Source: Neomoorella stamsii
Lineage (GTDB): Bacteria > Bacillota > DSM-521 > Neomoorellales > Neomoorellaceae
Assembly (NCBI RefSeq): GCF_002995805.1
Contig: NZ_PVXL01000019.1
Span: 1 to 43,519 of the forward strand
Length of the DNA: 43,519 bases
Direction of reading: 5' to 3'
A program made the translations under genes and the position numbers. Shown in pieces: positions 15,672-27,100 of this stretch. The number at the start of each line of letters is the position of its first letter. Within the stretch, counting starts at the first letter, position 1. The notes beneath the pieces were generated by a model. That model was not told where the DNA came from. It was given only the letters and a program-made list of their open reading frames with translations, and did not search any database.

Positions 15672-18197
15672 TTAATCCTCCTTCATAAAAACCGAAAAAT
15701 CTACAATATAGCCGTTAACGAGGTTTTCCAGGTAACGATTGGGGCGCTGCAAAAACATATTCCTTGGGCCGCAGTGAATAACTTTAACGTCCCTCTCTTT
15801 TTGTAAAGCAGCAGTAGCATTATACAAGTGATTATTTTCAGACGAATCTCCTCCATAAAGGCAGGCTATTACACCCTGAATAAAGCCGGGGTTTTGCCTG
15901 TAAAGCAGGAGGTATTCATCTGTTGTATATATAGTACCTTTTGTATGTGGCGGCAGGCGGTTGGCCACCTGTTCCCAGATCATTTCTGCCGCTCTTGGGA
16001 CTACCAAACTATTGACCCCTACTGCCAGGAGCCTACCCATCAATGCAGTTAACTTTTCCGCATTGATGCCCCCTTGAGTTTCCTTTAAAAGGTCACAGCA
16101 CACAAGCATATCCTTATATGTAGACAGGTATTTGACCATGAACCGGGAATTATGTCCAGACCCCCCGGGTAAATCTACTTTCTCCCTAAGGGCAGTCTTT
16201 TGATATTCAAACACCGGCTCATCATGGACCGGGCACCCGGCGCAGTTTTCCTGGGCAAGGGGGTACATACTTAGGAAGGAGTGAGCCCAGCACCTTTTCG
16301 CAGGAGCGCCAACCAGTCTCCTCACCATATCAAACTCTGCGGCTAACCTTCCCCATTCTTCTTCGCGCCACTTGTCAATCTGGCGCTGGAATTGAGGACT
16401 GTCCCGGTAAAGATGGACATCCTTTATACGTGCTTCGATATAGTATGCCGTTGTGTCATCGTCGACCCACATATTTAACAAATCTATAAAGCCATACCTG
16501 AATAAAAACAGGAGAACATAAAGGTTCCATTTAATGTTCTTTTTCCCGGTTATGGTGGCCTCGTCTATATAGATGGGCCTGGCCGATGTATTTAGTACAA
16601 CTCTATCTCCATCGAAAATGGCACTTTCGTCGGTCACCATGCCTTCCCAGCGTCCAAGAATGTTTTCCGGCTTCAGGACCCGGCCCTTGATAAGGCTAAA
16701 AGCGCCCTCTAAATCGTCTTTATGTATACACAATACACTGAGGGAAGGCAGGTCATCGCGTCCACCGCGGCCAAGTTCCTGATAATAGCGGTTTAGATTT
16801 TCCGGGATACATGCATGGATGACGGTCCTTACGTCCGGTTTATCTACTCCCATACCAAAGGCCGAAGTGGCAATGACAATATCAAAGAGATTCCTGTTCC
16901 AATCCCTGATAATCCTTTCCCTTTCATCACCTTCAGTCTCGCCGGTAAACACTTCAACGCTGCTAAAACCAACCGATAGCAAAATCTTCTTCCATTTATT
17001 GGCCTCCGCGGGGCTAAGGACGTATATAATCATGGGGCGTGGTAAAAGATGGACCATCCTTATTATCCGGTGCCTCTTAACGCCCAAAGTTTCGCATTCA
17101 ATAAAGCAATATCTCGGCTCCCGGCGTAACGAATCAGCCCTCAGCTCAACCCATTTGCCATCTTCACAAAAAAGCCGTCGCAAAGTGTCAACCGTATAAT
17201 CCGTGAACGTAGCTGATAAGAGATAAGTTCTTAAATTACCATGACTTGCTTCAACCAGGTTGCGACGTAGAATAGTCAGGTACTGGAAATCAGGCCTGAA
17301 CTGATCTCCCCATTCAGCTACAATATGGGCTTCATCGATAACAAGGTTCTCCAGATAACCTTCGCCGGCAGCTTCCCTGATGTAATTCCCTATAGTTTTG
17401 TTCTTGAGTAAAGCCTCGGGGGAAGTAAAAAGCAGCTTCAACCTTTTCGCTGTAATTGCCTTTTTTATCCCTTGAAACTTATCGGGACTCATATTGCCAT
17501 AATAAGCAGCGATACTTTCCCTTGTAACAGTTTTCAGGTTTCGAACGGCGGCCCTCATTTGGTCTATTGCCAGGGCTACAGTTGGAACAACAACCACCGT
17601 CAAGCCATTTCCTGTGGCCGCCAGCAGCTGGGTTATAAGGCTCTTGCCGGACCCGGTGGGCATGCATACTGCTGTTGTATATCCTGCCGGCATGACCAGG
17701 GCTGCATTAACAACAAGTTTTTGTTCAAAGGTCTTATAATAGCTGTACCCCGTGTTGGCTTTCAAGTGACCGTCTCCGACGGACAGGGGCGGTCTAATTT
17801 CCGCCGCCGGGGCATGCCAGAAAGCTATATCGACAAAATGTGATTGTTGAAACCAACCGGGACAAGCAATCTGGGCATTAAGATAGTTCCCCGGTTCTAT
17901 ATACATGGCAAAGGGCTCAAGAACATCCCGAAATGAGTCATATAACTGGCTGGTTATCCTTATCCTGCTCGCATAAAGGATATAATTGCGCAGAGCGGCT
18001 ATTAGATCCTTTACCGATGCCTTGCCCGCCTTATACTGGGCATATCTTATGATAACCCGTATTGCACAACGTAGCCTGAATTGCTCCTTTAATGAATCCC
18101 CTTGTATTTCTTCCACTGCCTTATGTAACTTGCGGCATGCTGCCTCCGGCGGTATGTCCCCGGAAAGTACCGCTTCAATAAGCTCAGTCGTTTTCAT
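15672..18197 (-). CDS. RecQ-like DEAH-box helicase, DpdF-like
   Basis: An 841-residue superfamily 2 helicase. A helical N-terminal domain of about 150 residues precedes the core. Motif I P-T-G-S-G-K-S is near residue 185, motif II D-E-A-H (V-I-D-E-A-H-I-V-A-E-W-G) near 290, and motif III L-S-A-T-F. The RecQ-type motifs follow: F-G-M-G-V-D-K-P-D and Y-Y-Q-E-L-G-R-G-G-R-D-D. A zinc-type cluster R-C-W-x13-C-x2-C-x2-H follows the core, as in RecQ. It is longer than ordinary RecQ and lacks a recognisable HRDC domain. It overlaps the SNF2 gene by 14 bases. It probably unwinds DNA during restriction of unmodified invaders. Confidence 0.85.
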   Translation of the reverse strand: MKTTELIEAVLSGDIPPEAACRKLHKAVEEIQGDSLKEQFRLRCAIRVIIRYAQYKAGKASVKDLIAALRNYILYASRIRITSQLYDSFRDVLEPFAMYIEPGNYLNAQIACPGWFQQSHFVDIAFWHAPAAEIRPPLSVGDGHLKANTGYSYYKTFEQKLVVNAALVMPAGYTTAVCMPTGSGKSLITQLLAATGNGLTVVVVPTVALAIDQMRAAVRNLKTVTRESIAAYYGNMSPDKFQGIKKAITAKRLKLLFTSPEALLKNKTIGNYIREAAGEGYLENLVIDEAHIVAEWGDQFRPDFQYLTILRRNLVEASHGNLRTYLLSATFTDYTVDTLRRLFCEDGKWVELRADSLRREPRYCFIECETLGVKRHRIIRMVHLLPRPMIIYVLSPAEANKWKKILLSVGFSSVEVFTGETEGDERERIIRDWNRNLFDIVIATSAFGMGVDKPDVRTVIHACIPENLNRYYQELGRGGRDDLPSLSVLCIHKDDLEGAFSLIKGRVLKPENILGRWEGMVTDESAIFDGDRVVLNTSARPIYIDEATITGKKNIKWNLYVLLFLFRYGFIDLLNMWVDDDTTAYYIEARIKDVHLYRDSPQFQRQIDKWREEEWGRLAAEFDMVRRLVGAPAKRCWAHSFLSMYPLAQENCAGCPVHDEPVFEYQKTALREKVDLPGGSGHNSRFMVKYLSTYKDMLVCCDLLKETQGGINAEKLTALMGRLLAVGVNSLVVPRAAEMIWEQVANRLPPHTKGTIYTTDEYLLLYRQNPGFIQGVIACLYGGDSSENNHLYNATAALQKERDVKVIHCGPRNMFLQRPNRYLENLVNGYIVDFSVFMKED

Positions 18198-21100
18198 TTT
18201 GCTTTACCACCCAGTAATACGCCGCAGAGTCCAGGGTTATCTTCGGCCGGCTGATACACTTAAGGACTACATCATATATTTCACGTAATCTAATAACCTT
18301 GATGGCATCGCGACCAAAATAGATACTAGAAGCCCTGAAGGCATTAACTATCCTGTCTACCTCATTTTGCACTTCTTTTAGGTCCATCCTTTTCTTTACC
18401 TGTTCTTTGGCCTCTTTAAAGCATTGGTTTGACGCTTTCTTTAATATACTAATCCACTCTTCCCGTGGGTATTGCTGCTTAAACCATTTAAGGTTAGATA
18501 AGCTTTTTGTCAGCCCACTAAGAAAATCGCGATTCTTGCTTCGCTGTCCCAAATGGGCTGTCTTCCTGCTTCTATCAGTATAGGGTTTTATAAGGTGCTC
18601 TTTTACCAGCCCTGGATTAACCTGCGCACTTTCTTCGTCCAATGGATATAAGGTGAAAATTTGTTCCAGGGGCAAAAAACCCCTGAACTGGGTTAGGCAC
18701 CTGAGATCACCCTTTACTTCTAATAAAGGCTTGATATCCGGTTCTATAGACCAGACAAAAACAAGGCCCTTCCATTCAAACTCACCGAGTTCAGCAAAAG
18801 CGCATGCCCTCCCGCGCCCACAGGACAGGGCGTTTTCTATTATGGAATCAAAAACGGGATCACCGGGAGCATAGAAGAGGAGATCCTCGCGCTTGATGGC
18901 CAGCATCCTGTCAAAAGTACCGGTTATACTGTCCTTCTGCCTGACCATTGGGTAATCCCTATAAACTGCCCAATCGGGTGGTACGAGCAGGGTATTTTCC
19001 GCCGAGCGTATTGAAAAAGCGTTTTCGCGGAACCTTATTATCTGTGACCCGTTGGTAGTATCTCCTTCTCCATTTAAACCGGCCTGGGAAGCCCACGTCA
19101 TCATGGCGGTAGCGAACATTTCGTTTTCATTGGCCTGGTAGTATTTAACCATCTGTTCTAGTTGACGGGAAAGAGGCCGATAAATAATTGCTGCTGCGTC
19201 ATAATATTGTTCTTCCTCAATGACCTTTTTCATTTCTTGAGCGAAGTGGATAATACTATCTATGGTTTCTGAGAGGCCAAACTCCACGTCTTTAATTAGC
19301 GCAAGGGCAATCTGCCTATTTAGTTCTCCCAAAATAATTTCAAGGCCGCTGATGGATTTTTTAAACACATTAAGGCCACGGTCCCATAGCTTAAAAAGCT
19401 GCTCTTCTATTGTACCCTCGGCATAAATGACCACCGAGACTACATCGCGCTCTTTTTCCCTACCAATGCGGTCAAGGCGGCCTATACGCTGCTCCAGTTC
19501 ATTTACCGACCACGGCAGGTCTAAATGGACTACAAAATCCGCTATTTGGAAGTTTCTGCCTTCGCCACCAAGCTCATCGCAAATCATGAGCTTACATATG
19601 TCCGACTTTTGGAAACGATCCACGTTTGCAGATAGTTCTTCCTGACTCATGCCGCTATAAAAAGCGGCATACCTTTCCTGGCCGAAACGCTTTTGCGCCA
19701 GTTCCAGAAACTTTTCCAGGGTAACCTTATAGCGTGTAAAAACTACTACTTTAGGTGCTTTGTCGTTGTCAAGGCAGAGTTCCTGTTCAAGGTAATCAAT
19801 AATCTTTACCAGCCTGCCGCGGATGAGATCCGGGTCGTCGAGAACGTTACTGAGCATTCGATGTTCATTCTCTGCCGCTTCACACCACAACCCGGCATTA
19901 TACGCCAGGTTTGTGTCAGCAACACCGAGTTCTTCCAGTTTACCGGCAAAAGCCCACGGGGAACTAAAAAAAGCTGCCAGTAGCGGTTGGATTGTATTAA
20001 GCACACTTTCATCGTCAATATTGTTCCCCTGTTCTTTTATCCATTGCAACAGTGCTTCGTAGGTATTGCGTTCATAATAAAACTCTTCTGATCCGGCCAT
20101 TTGGTAGGTAACGGCCTCCAGGTTCCGCCGGGGGAGGCTCTCTTTAAGCAGTACGCGCCGGTTACGGATCATCCTTCTTTCAAGCCGGTAGTGCTCGCAT
20201 ATATAAGCCAGGGCCAGCCTGGCATTCTCGATCCCGTGGTCATGACCGTTAATATCTATCTTTTTAACTATATCTTTAAGGTTGTCATCCTTGAGATCAT
20301 CGGCAATATCTATAAGCTGGTCATAAATAGTATCGCAATAATCTTCGTACTCCTCCATGTCGTTAAGTATTGAATACACTCGTTTTTGCACCATACCCTG
20401 GCGTGCCAGCAAAGATTCAAATGTTTCCATATCCATATTTTCGTACTGATCTGGATGCAAGAGAACTAAAAGCTTTAGGTACTCGTTCTTCCTGGCCTGT
20501 ATTGGTGTAGCACTGAGGAAAAGGATGTTCTCTATATTTCTGCTTAAATCTTTTACATGTTCATATTCCCGGGGTAATCCTAAAAGCCTGTGCGCCTCAT
20601 CGACAATGCAGATGTCCCACCTGCCTTCTTTTAAGCCTTCCTGGGCAGCTAGATCTAATTCCTCTACGGCAACTATAGAGAGGGGGGAAAAGCCCTGGCC
20701 AGGCTTATATAAGGTGGGTACCAGGGTAAACTTATATATCAACTCCGTGCGCCATTGTTCAGCCAGGGAACCCGGTACCACAAAAAGTACCCGCAGGTTC
20801 GTGTTTTCTTCGTGCATTATCTTTACAACCGAACATGCCTCGATGGTTTTGCCGAGTCCCACCTCGTCGGCCAGCATATAACGGCACGGCCTATCTTCAA
20901 GGCAACGTACAATCGTATAAATCTGGTGGGGCATAAGGAAGACACGACAGCCGGCAAGGGTTTTAAAACCGTAAATCGCATTGTCAAGTATGTGCATTAT
21001 TTTACTGACGAGGAGGCGGTTTTTGTACCAGGAGGGGTGATGGAATTCATATTCGGCGAGTTGCAGTAGCGGACTATACTCTATTTGGGTAAAGGGCACT

Positions 21101-21462
21101 TGCAAGTCTTTCTCGCTTGCTTTAATGATTTGGTTACCATCCCCCGTACACTGGATATAATAATCTCTTAATCCTTTAGCCCCTTCATTAGCACATGCCA
21201 GAAGCTTGTATTCAACACCCTTGTAAAGGACTGTGCTCCCCCGGTAAATCAGGCAGCGACGGACTCTCCTAATAGGCAACTTACACCCCCGGGGAATAAA
21301 ATCATAAAAGCGCCTGAAATCATAAGGGTCATGCAGAATGACATCCACCGTTCCTGCCAGATCATTAATGCTCTTTATCTGCCCCAAAGCAAAAAGGCGC
21401 GGGTTATCAGGGTCTTCCGCGTCAACCGGGCATCTAACATACATGCCTTTTTCTAGCTGCAT
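18184..21462 (-). CDS. SNF2-family helicase, DpdE-like
   Basis: A 1092-residue SNF2/RapA-type ATPase. The N-terminal 160 residues are beta-rich and precede motif I, L-A-D-E-V-G-L-G-K-T, near residue 200. Motif II is V-D-E-A-H-R-L-L-G, motif III L-F-L-S-A-T-P-I, and motif VI R-I-G-R-L-D-R-I-G-R near 650. The roughly 400-residue C-terminal part has no recognisable nuclease motif. It starts at ATG 21462 behind GAAGGGGA, 61 bases after the AddB-like gene. SNF2 translocases are frequent in modification-dependent defence (DpdE, DISARM DrmD, BREX-linked types). It probably translocates on DNA to detect or remodel unmodified targets. Confidence 0.88.
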   Translation of the reverse strand: MQLEKGMYVRCPVDAEDPDNPRLFALGQIKSINDLAGTVDVILHDPYDFRRFYDFIPRGCKLPIRRVRRCLIYRGSTVLYKGVEYKLLACANEGAKGLRDYYIQCTGDGNQIIKASEKDLQVPFTQIEYSPLLQLAEYEFHHPSWYKNRLLVSKIMHILDNAIYGFKTLAGCRVFLMPHQIYTIVRCLEDRPCRYMLADEVGLGKTIEACSVVKIMHEENTNLRVLFVVPGSLAEQWRTELIYKFTLVPTLYKPGQGFSPLSIVAVEELDLAAQEGLKEGRWDICIVDEAHRLLGLPREYEHVKDLSRNIENILFLSATPIQARKNEYLKLLVLLHPDQYENMDMETFESLLARQGMVQKRVYSILNDMEEYEDYCDTIYDQLIDIADDLKDDNLKDIVKKIDINGHDHGIENARLALAYICEHYRLERRMIRNRRVLLKESLPRRNLEAVTYQMAGSEEFYYERNTYEALLQWIKEQGNNIDDESVLNTIQPLLAAFFSSPWAFAGKLEELGVADTNLAYNAGLWCEAAENEHRMLSNVLDDPDLIRGRLVKIIDYLEQELCLDNDKAPKVVVFTRYKVTLEKFLELAQKRFGQERYAAFYSGMSQEELSANVDRFQKSDICKLMICDELGGEGRNFQIADFVVHLDLPWSVNELEQRIGRLDRIGREKERDVVSVVIYAEGTIEEQLFKLWDRGLNVFKKSISGLEIILGELNRQIALALIKDVEFGLSETIDSIIHFAQEMKKVIEEEQYYDAAAIIYRPLSRQLEQMVKYYQANENEMFATAMMTWASQAGLNGEGDTTNGSQIIRFRENAFSIRSAENTLLVPPDWAVYRDYPMVRQKDSITGTFDRMLAIKREDLLFYAPGDPVFDSIIENALSCGRGRACAFAELGEFEWKGLVFVWSIEPDIKPLLEVKGDLRCLTQFRGFLPLEQIFTLYPLDEESAQVNPGLVKEHLIKPYTDRSRKTAHLGQRSKNRDFLSGLTKSLSNLKWFKQQYPREEWISILKKASNQCFKEAKEQVKKRMDLKEVQNEVDRIVNAFRASSIYFGRDAIKVIRLREIYDVVLKCISRPKITLDSAAYYWVVKQNEND

Positions 21463-21523
21463 GCGAATCCCCTTCTCCCTTTGGTTTTCCGCTGCCTACG
21501 GTGGAAAGTTTTTTTATATCTTG

Positions 21524-24190
21524 TTACGCCCCGAAAGATTCCAGGCAAATATACCGCTGCTTACAGTAGTGACACCAAATATCGACTCTACACTGCAACG
21601 GCCGACCGCTGTCAAGATACTCTACAATTTTGGGGGCTACGGCCTTCCGCTTGTCAGGAGATTTCATCTCATGGAGAAAATATACAATGTTTTCGTCAGA
21701 GTTTTCTCTGGTTAATTTGGCGTGGATAAAGTTCTTTTTCAGTTCTATAAAATAGGGGTCAAAGGGTTTCACCCTGGTTTCAATAATGTACTTAGAAATA
21801 TATTTTTTGGCATGACACTTTATGTCGTAAAGGTCTACATTCGGTTTCCAGCAGGGAAAAAATTGTTTATATTCGTTTTCAACCATATCCAGCAACCGGT
21901 CTAACTTTTCTTGGGCCAAATTACCAGGTTTGCCCTCAATTTTCTTCCAAATCGCCTCAACCAGCAAAACAAAATAATACTGCTTGCAAAGGAACTCATC
22001 GCTGAACGTACCCCAGCCCCTCTCCATAACCTCCTCAAGGAAATACCTGTACGGGCATAATTCGAATACCTGGGCTTCCTTTTCCGTCGGTTCGATGGTA
22101 GTTTTTAAAGGGGACATGGGCGCCGCTGTAAAATGTATGTTTTGTCCACCTTTATAGGCATGATTATTCTTTTGAATATCGATATCAAGGGTGGTAAATA
22201 AAAAATACGGTTGCATAAATTCGTCATCAATCATCCTGACGAAACTCAGCTTTACCTGCCGGCGGTTATAGCATAATCCATAGAAAAGGGCGTAGCGCAT
22301 GAAATAAAGATATTCATTTATCGATGTCATGTAAACCTGAAATTTTAAGTCTGCAGGATAGTACGCTTTTTCCAGAAAAGACTGGGTAAGGGGCCAGGGA
22401 AGCCTGTCATTGGCACTCTTTTGCATCTGGCGGTCAGACAGGCAAGCGAAGTGGTAATATTTGTCTTCTTCCTGGTTCTCGCTGCGAAGAATATCACCGT
22501 CTATCTGCTCGAAGTTCCTCACTATCCAGTGAGCCGAATTGTTTTCAGACGTCTGCTTCAGGTAGTAAGCTACGGAGTTGCGCAGGTCATCCATAGTACC
22601 CGTGATGGCTAGGTTGTCCGTATGTTCGAGCCTGGTAAGTAAGCCATTGACCAGCTCGCGTTCCTCGTTCAAGATGGCCATGGAATCGGCTTTCACGCGA
22701 AGGAAATCGAGGAGTCTCTGGAAATGAGTCTTAAAGTTAAGATAGCCCGTCTTATCCCTGGCAAAGAGGTGAATGGCTATTTCGTTGAGCTGTTTTATCG
22801 CTTCCCGAAGGGCATCTACTTCTTCACAGGTTACATTATAGAACGATAAGGCATGTAAATCTTTTTTCTGGCCGGCAGCCAATTTGGCAAGGTTTTGGCG
22901 CAGCAAATCTAATCTCTGGAAAAACTCCTTGCAGGTGCCGGCGCCCTGCAGGTAGATTTGCAGGCGGTAATAGACGGAAAGCAGGTATATTCCGCGTTCT
23001 GCCGTCAGGATGCCTGCATTTAGTACTTCTTTAATATTCCTTTCATCGAGTTCTAACAGGTTTTTTTCATCATTCCACATATTATAGAGAGCAGAGAAAA
23101 ACTGCCCTATGGGATAAGCGAGGAAATGGCGCTCGCCGAACTGTTCCGGATAGTACATCTTGAGGATATCATTTACCTCACCACTGGCTGCATAAAACTG
23201 CTCCTTCATGCCGGCCAGCGCCTTATGCGGACCAGCCGCTTCTCGTCCCAAATCGTATTGGTGGGCTACATAGTTGGCAAACTCGGTAAGGTTATTAAAT
23301 TCTAAAAGGCTCAGACCGCTAAGGTCCCCCCGTACCTCACGGCCTTCCAATAGGTTGCCAAAACAGACTGCCAGGTTGTTGCAGGCGGAAAATGGTATAA
23401 AATCATAACGTGGATTATTCCTATCATGCTCCCGTGGTACCTCAAAATAACTGTAAATGTTCATCCAGGTGTTATAGATACTGGGGTACTCCTCCTGAAA
23501 ATTAAATAGGAAAATCACCTCTATACCCATATCCATTAGCATGACTATAAAATCTAACATCAATGGACTAAACTGGTGGATGCCATGGAACACCATCCGG
23601 TTGAGGTCATTACCCTCGAGCTTCTTTAAAACTTCCTTAAGCCAATCCTCTGCTTTACTATCGGTTTCCTCTTTTATATGCTTGTGGGCAACGGCCTTGA
23701 GGGCTTCTTTGATAGCGTCAAGGCTCCGGGTGACGTTGAGCTGAAACGTCTCGCCGCCATTTTTTTCTATCCGGTCCATTATATTAAGGAGCAGGGCTTG
23801 TTCTTTATTGGCAAACTTTTTATCAAGCTGTCTTGAGGAGATACCCAGTTCTTTTAAGAGGCGTATGGCCTCCAACAATTGACCCTGATTGAATTTTATT
23901 GCAGCTTTAAACTTGTTGTCCGCGCCCCTTGTGATTTCTTCGATAAGCCTGGAGAGCTCAACGTATTGCTTTATGTAGTTTTCGGCATTACCATACCAGG
24001 ATTTGTAGAACTCCCGCAGGACTTCATCAATGGTACAAAGCAGTGAGCCAAAATCTTTTTTGTAGAGTTCTCGCAAACCGTTGACCATTGTTTGGGAAAC
24101 ACACAAATGCGGGGCGTCTTTTATGAATGACCAAAAGTGAGCGTTAGTAAGTTTATACGGATTGCTGTAAGTAAAAATTTTACAATTCAC
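21524..24190 (-). CDS. AddB-like Fe-S protein with degenerate nuclease domain
   Basis: An 888-residue protein. I start it at GTG 24190, which overlaps the helicase stop (GTGA) and follows GGGGGT; longer readings would run into the upstream gene. The middle resembles the AddB/RecC inactivated-helicase fold, for example the strand and loop R-M-V-F-H-G-I-H-Q-F-S near residue 210. The C-terminus has the AddB iron-sulfur pattern: Cys712 in L-C-P-Y-R-Y-F, then Cys873-x2-Cys876-x5-Cys882. AddB keeps a PD-(D/E)XK nuclease between the first and the last three cysteines. Here only about 160 residues separate them and I find no G-x-x-D-R-x-D or D-Y-K motif. No Walker A is visible. It is probably the structural partner of the neighbouring UvrD-type helicase. 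Confidence 0.72.
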   Translation of the reverse strand: MNCKIFTYSNPYKLTNAHFWSFIKDAPHLCVSQTMVNGLRELYKKDFGSLLCTIDEVLREFYKSWYGNAENYIKQYVELSRLIEEITRGADNKFKAAIKFNQGQLLEAIRLLKELGISSRQLDKKFANKEQALLLNIMDRIEKNGGETFQLNVTRSLDAIKEALKAVAHKHIKEETDSKAEDWLKEVLKKLEGNDLNRMVFHGIHQFSPLMLDFIVMLMDMGIEVIFLFNFQEEYPSIYNTWMNIYSYFEVPREHDRNNPRYDFIPFSACNNLAVCFGNLLEGREVRGDLSGLSLLEFNNLTEFANYVAHQYDLGREAAGPHKALAGMKEQFYAASGEVNDILKMYYPEQFGERHFLAYPIGQFFSALYNMWNDEKNLLELDERNIKEVLNAGILTAERGIYLLSVYYRLQIYLQGAGTCKEFFQRLDLLRQNLAKLAAGQKKDLHALSFYNVTCEEVDALREAIKQLNEIAIHLFARDKTGYLNFKTHFQRLLDFLRVKADSMAILNEERELVNGLLTRLEHTDNLAITGTMDDLRNSVAYYLKQTSENNSAHWIVRNFEQIDGDILRSENQEEDKYYHFACLSDRQMQKSANDRLPWPLTQSFLEKAYYPADLKFQVYMTSINEYLYFMRYALFYGLCYNRRQVKLSFVRMIDDEFMQPYFLFTTLDIDIQKNNHAYKGGQNIHFTAAPMSPLKTTIEPTEKEAQVFELCPYRYFLEEVMERGWGTFSDEFLCKQYYFVLLVEAIWKKIEGKPGNLAQEKLDRLLDMVENEYKQFFPCWKPNVDLYDIKCHAKKYISKYIIETRVKPFDPYFIELKKNFIHAKLTRENSDENIVYFLHEMKSPDKRKAVAPKIVEYLDSGRPLQCRVDIWCHYCKQRYICLESFGA

Positions 24191-27100
24191 TGCTTCATAC
24201 CCCCTGCCAGTAGTTCGGCCCACGACGGAGTATAGACATCCTCTGATGGGGCAAACCATATAAATGACCTTATCGCCCTTGTCATGGCTACATACAGGAT
24301 CCGGGTTTCCTCACAGCTACGTTCTAACGCTTCCTGCCGTTCATTATAATGGCTGTTTCTAACAAAGGAGCTATTTTCGTCAAGATAAAAGCTATAACCT
24401 ATGCGGCCTTCATTAACATAAACATCAACGCCGGTTTTCTTGATTTGATCGATTTTGAAGTTGGTAAACGGCAATAAAACATAGCCATATTCAAGGCCTT
24501 TGGCTTTATGTACAGTAGTACAAACAATGGGTACTTCCTCAGCTTCGGTTTTTATACCCCGGCTCTCCTCTTTTTGCTTGGTGATGATTTTTATATACAA
24601 ATACTTTTCGAGGGAATTAAGGGTGAGGTAGTCGATACTAAAGGCCTGGATTATTTTTTCGAGTAATAGCTCCGTATTAATTTTGTAATACCTTTGACTA
24701 TCGGCCTCGTCTGAAAAATTGCACCAGGGCTTACATATATCAATAGTGTATTTTATAACTTTAAGCACCGGTTCATATCTCAAATCGGAAACAAGTTTAT
24801 CCCAGGTATACTTACCATTGCTTAATTGTAAAAAGTATTCATTTAGCAGGTTAACAAGATAGCTGTACTGCTCTTTCCCATCGGCCTTTCTAAGGAACCA
24901 CATATCAAGGGGTATTTTAATATAGTTAGTGCAAATAAAGTTTAATAAATATCTTGGGCTATCATTAAATAACAGGGCCTGCACCAGCTTATACAATTCA
25001 CGTGCTGGTAATAACTGATATAAATCTCCACCCGAATAAGTCTTTATATTAGGTATATCATAATTTGGGCCCTGCTGCCTTATTTCCTCTGCTTGCCAAT
25101 TCTCCCGGACAAGGATGGCAATGGTCCGTTCTGCTTCGGAAAGGTTAACGCCTTTTTCCTTTAACTTGAGCACTTCTTCGCGACAGCGTTTAATTTCATC
25201 AAATAGACATATGTACAGGTTAGTGAAATCATTTCTATTCTTCTCGCTTTGGTAAATGACCTGCCTGCAATATTCTTGCGACGGGCGTCCCCGGTTTAAT
25301 AATATGTCGCTAAATAATACATCTTCTTCCTGCTTGTAGGGAAGTAAGGGGTTAGAACCGGCACCAAGCCGCTTAAAAACTTTTTCATACTCTTTAAGCA
25401 AAGCTTGATCAGTACGGTAGTTCTTATTAAGGGCAAATTCTAACCATTCATCCTGTCCGGCATTTATACCCAGCCTGTCGAAAGCCTTTATCTCGGCGCC
25501 ACGGAAACGGTAAATACATTGTTTGATGTCGCCAACCACAAAGAACTTAAAACCCATTTGCCTCTGCATGGCCAGGAAGGTAGCAATTTGAACGTCATCG
25601 GTGTCCTGAAATTCATCTACAAAAAGATAGTCTGTTTTTATTTGCGCCAACCGTTCGTCCCCTGTATTTACCAGGATGCCAAGTTGCACCATGAGCTCGT
25701 TGAGGTGGATAAGATTGCGTTTCTGCAGCTCTTCCCGGTACTTTTGTTCAGTTCGCAGCAGCACAGTTTTTATCAGTTCGTGCAGTTCCTCATTGTCCTT
25801 GGAAACCGTGCCGAAATCGAAGGAATCCAAGCGGGCCACATTGATGCTCTTGTTATAAAGTTTTGTAATGAGCTCCACAAGTATTTCTTTCAGCTTATAA
25901 ACAGGCATGCTTAGCCTACCAATATAAGCCCTATCCACACGACTTTTTTCCTCGAGGTATTTTTCAAGTTCCTTCTCAAGTACTTCTACCCTGTCGTATG
26001 ACCCGGAAACAATCGTTAAGTCCTTCCCATAGCCGAGGGCAGAACCCAGCTGCTTGATAATACTCTTGGCATACGAGTGAATAGTAGAAATCTGCATTTT
26101 GTCTACCTGCTCAAGCAGGCACAGAAAGTCGTAGTTTTTGGTAAGCATGTAGTAGTTCTGAAAACATTGCTTCAACCGCTTCTTCATATTATCGGCTGCT
26201 TCGTTGGTAAATGTTATCATGGTTATGGCGTTACGTAGAGCCGCAGGGCTGTAGTTGTGCACATAGCAAAGGTAGGTAATGCGGGTGATCATAGAGAACG
26301 TCTTGCCCGTACCGGCGCCGGCCCTCACAACTATATTCTTATTAGGATCTGCATGTTCCAGAGCATATTGATGGAAATTAAAACCGGTTGTTTTGTGAAA
26401 GTGTTTCAGTGCTTCTTCCTGAAGCGTACCTTTATATCCGGTACCATCAATAAGGCGGAAAGACCCCAAACCCCGGGATGCTGCTTTCTCTTTGGCAATG
26501 GTAAGAAGAAAATTAAAGCAGGAGAACGACCCCTCATCAGCCAATACTTCCCTTGAGTTTAAGTCGTTTTTAGTAAGAGCCGGGAATAGGTTGCCTTGTT
26601 TGATCTGTAAACCATAATCAGACAGGAGCTTATAAAAGGCACCTTTTGCCGTAGCATACTGGGAACTTGTCGATACAATGAGATATATTTTAGTGCCCTT
26701 TACATACCAGCTTAGCAATTCCCCCATTAGCGGTGCTATGTCATTTACATCTTCTGCAACAAACTGTAACACAGAGTAATAAGCATTCACAAAGTGCTTG
26801 TTTGCCGTACTAGCCCCGGCAAAAGAAGACCCAGGGGTGAGGGTCTCATTTTCTTTAATTTTTCTTTTGGATATACCCGGTTCAAAAATTTCTCTAACCC
26901 GGTACATTGTCGTCGCATCAAACGGCGATGGGTTGCCCCAGCGGGAAGCAATGTTATAGGCCTGGAGAAGCTTCTTTTTGAAAGCACCGGCATCAGCAAG
27001 ATCTTCCTTTAAAAATGTCATGGCTTCACCCGAAATCGCATTAAGCCCGCTTGAAAGAAAAAAATCCCGCCCTAGAAACGGGTAGCATACCATGTCAAAG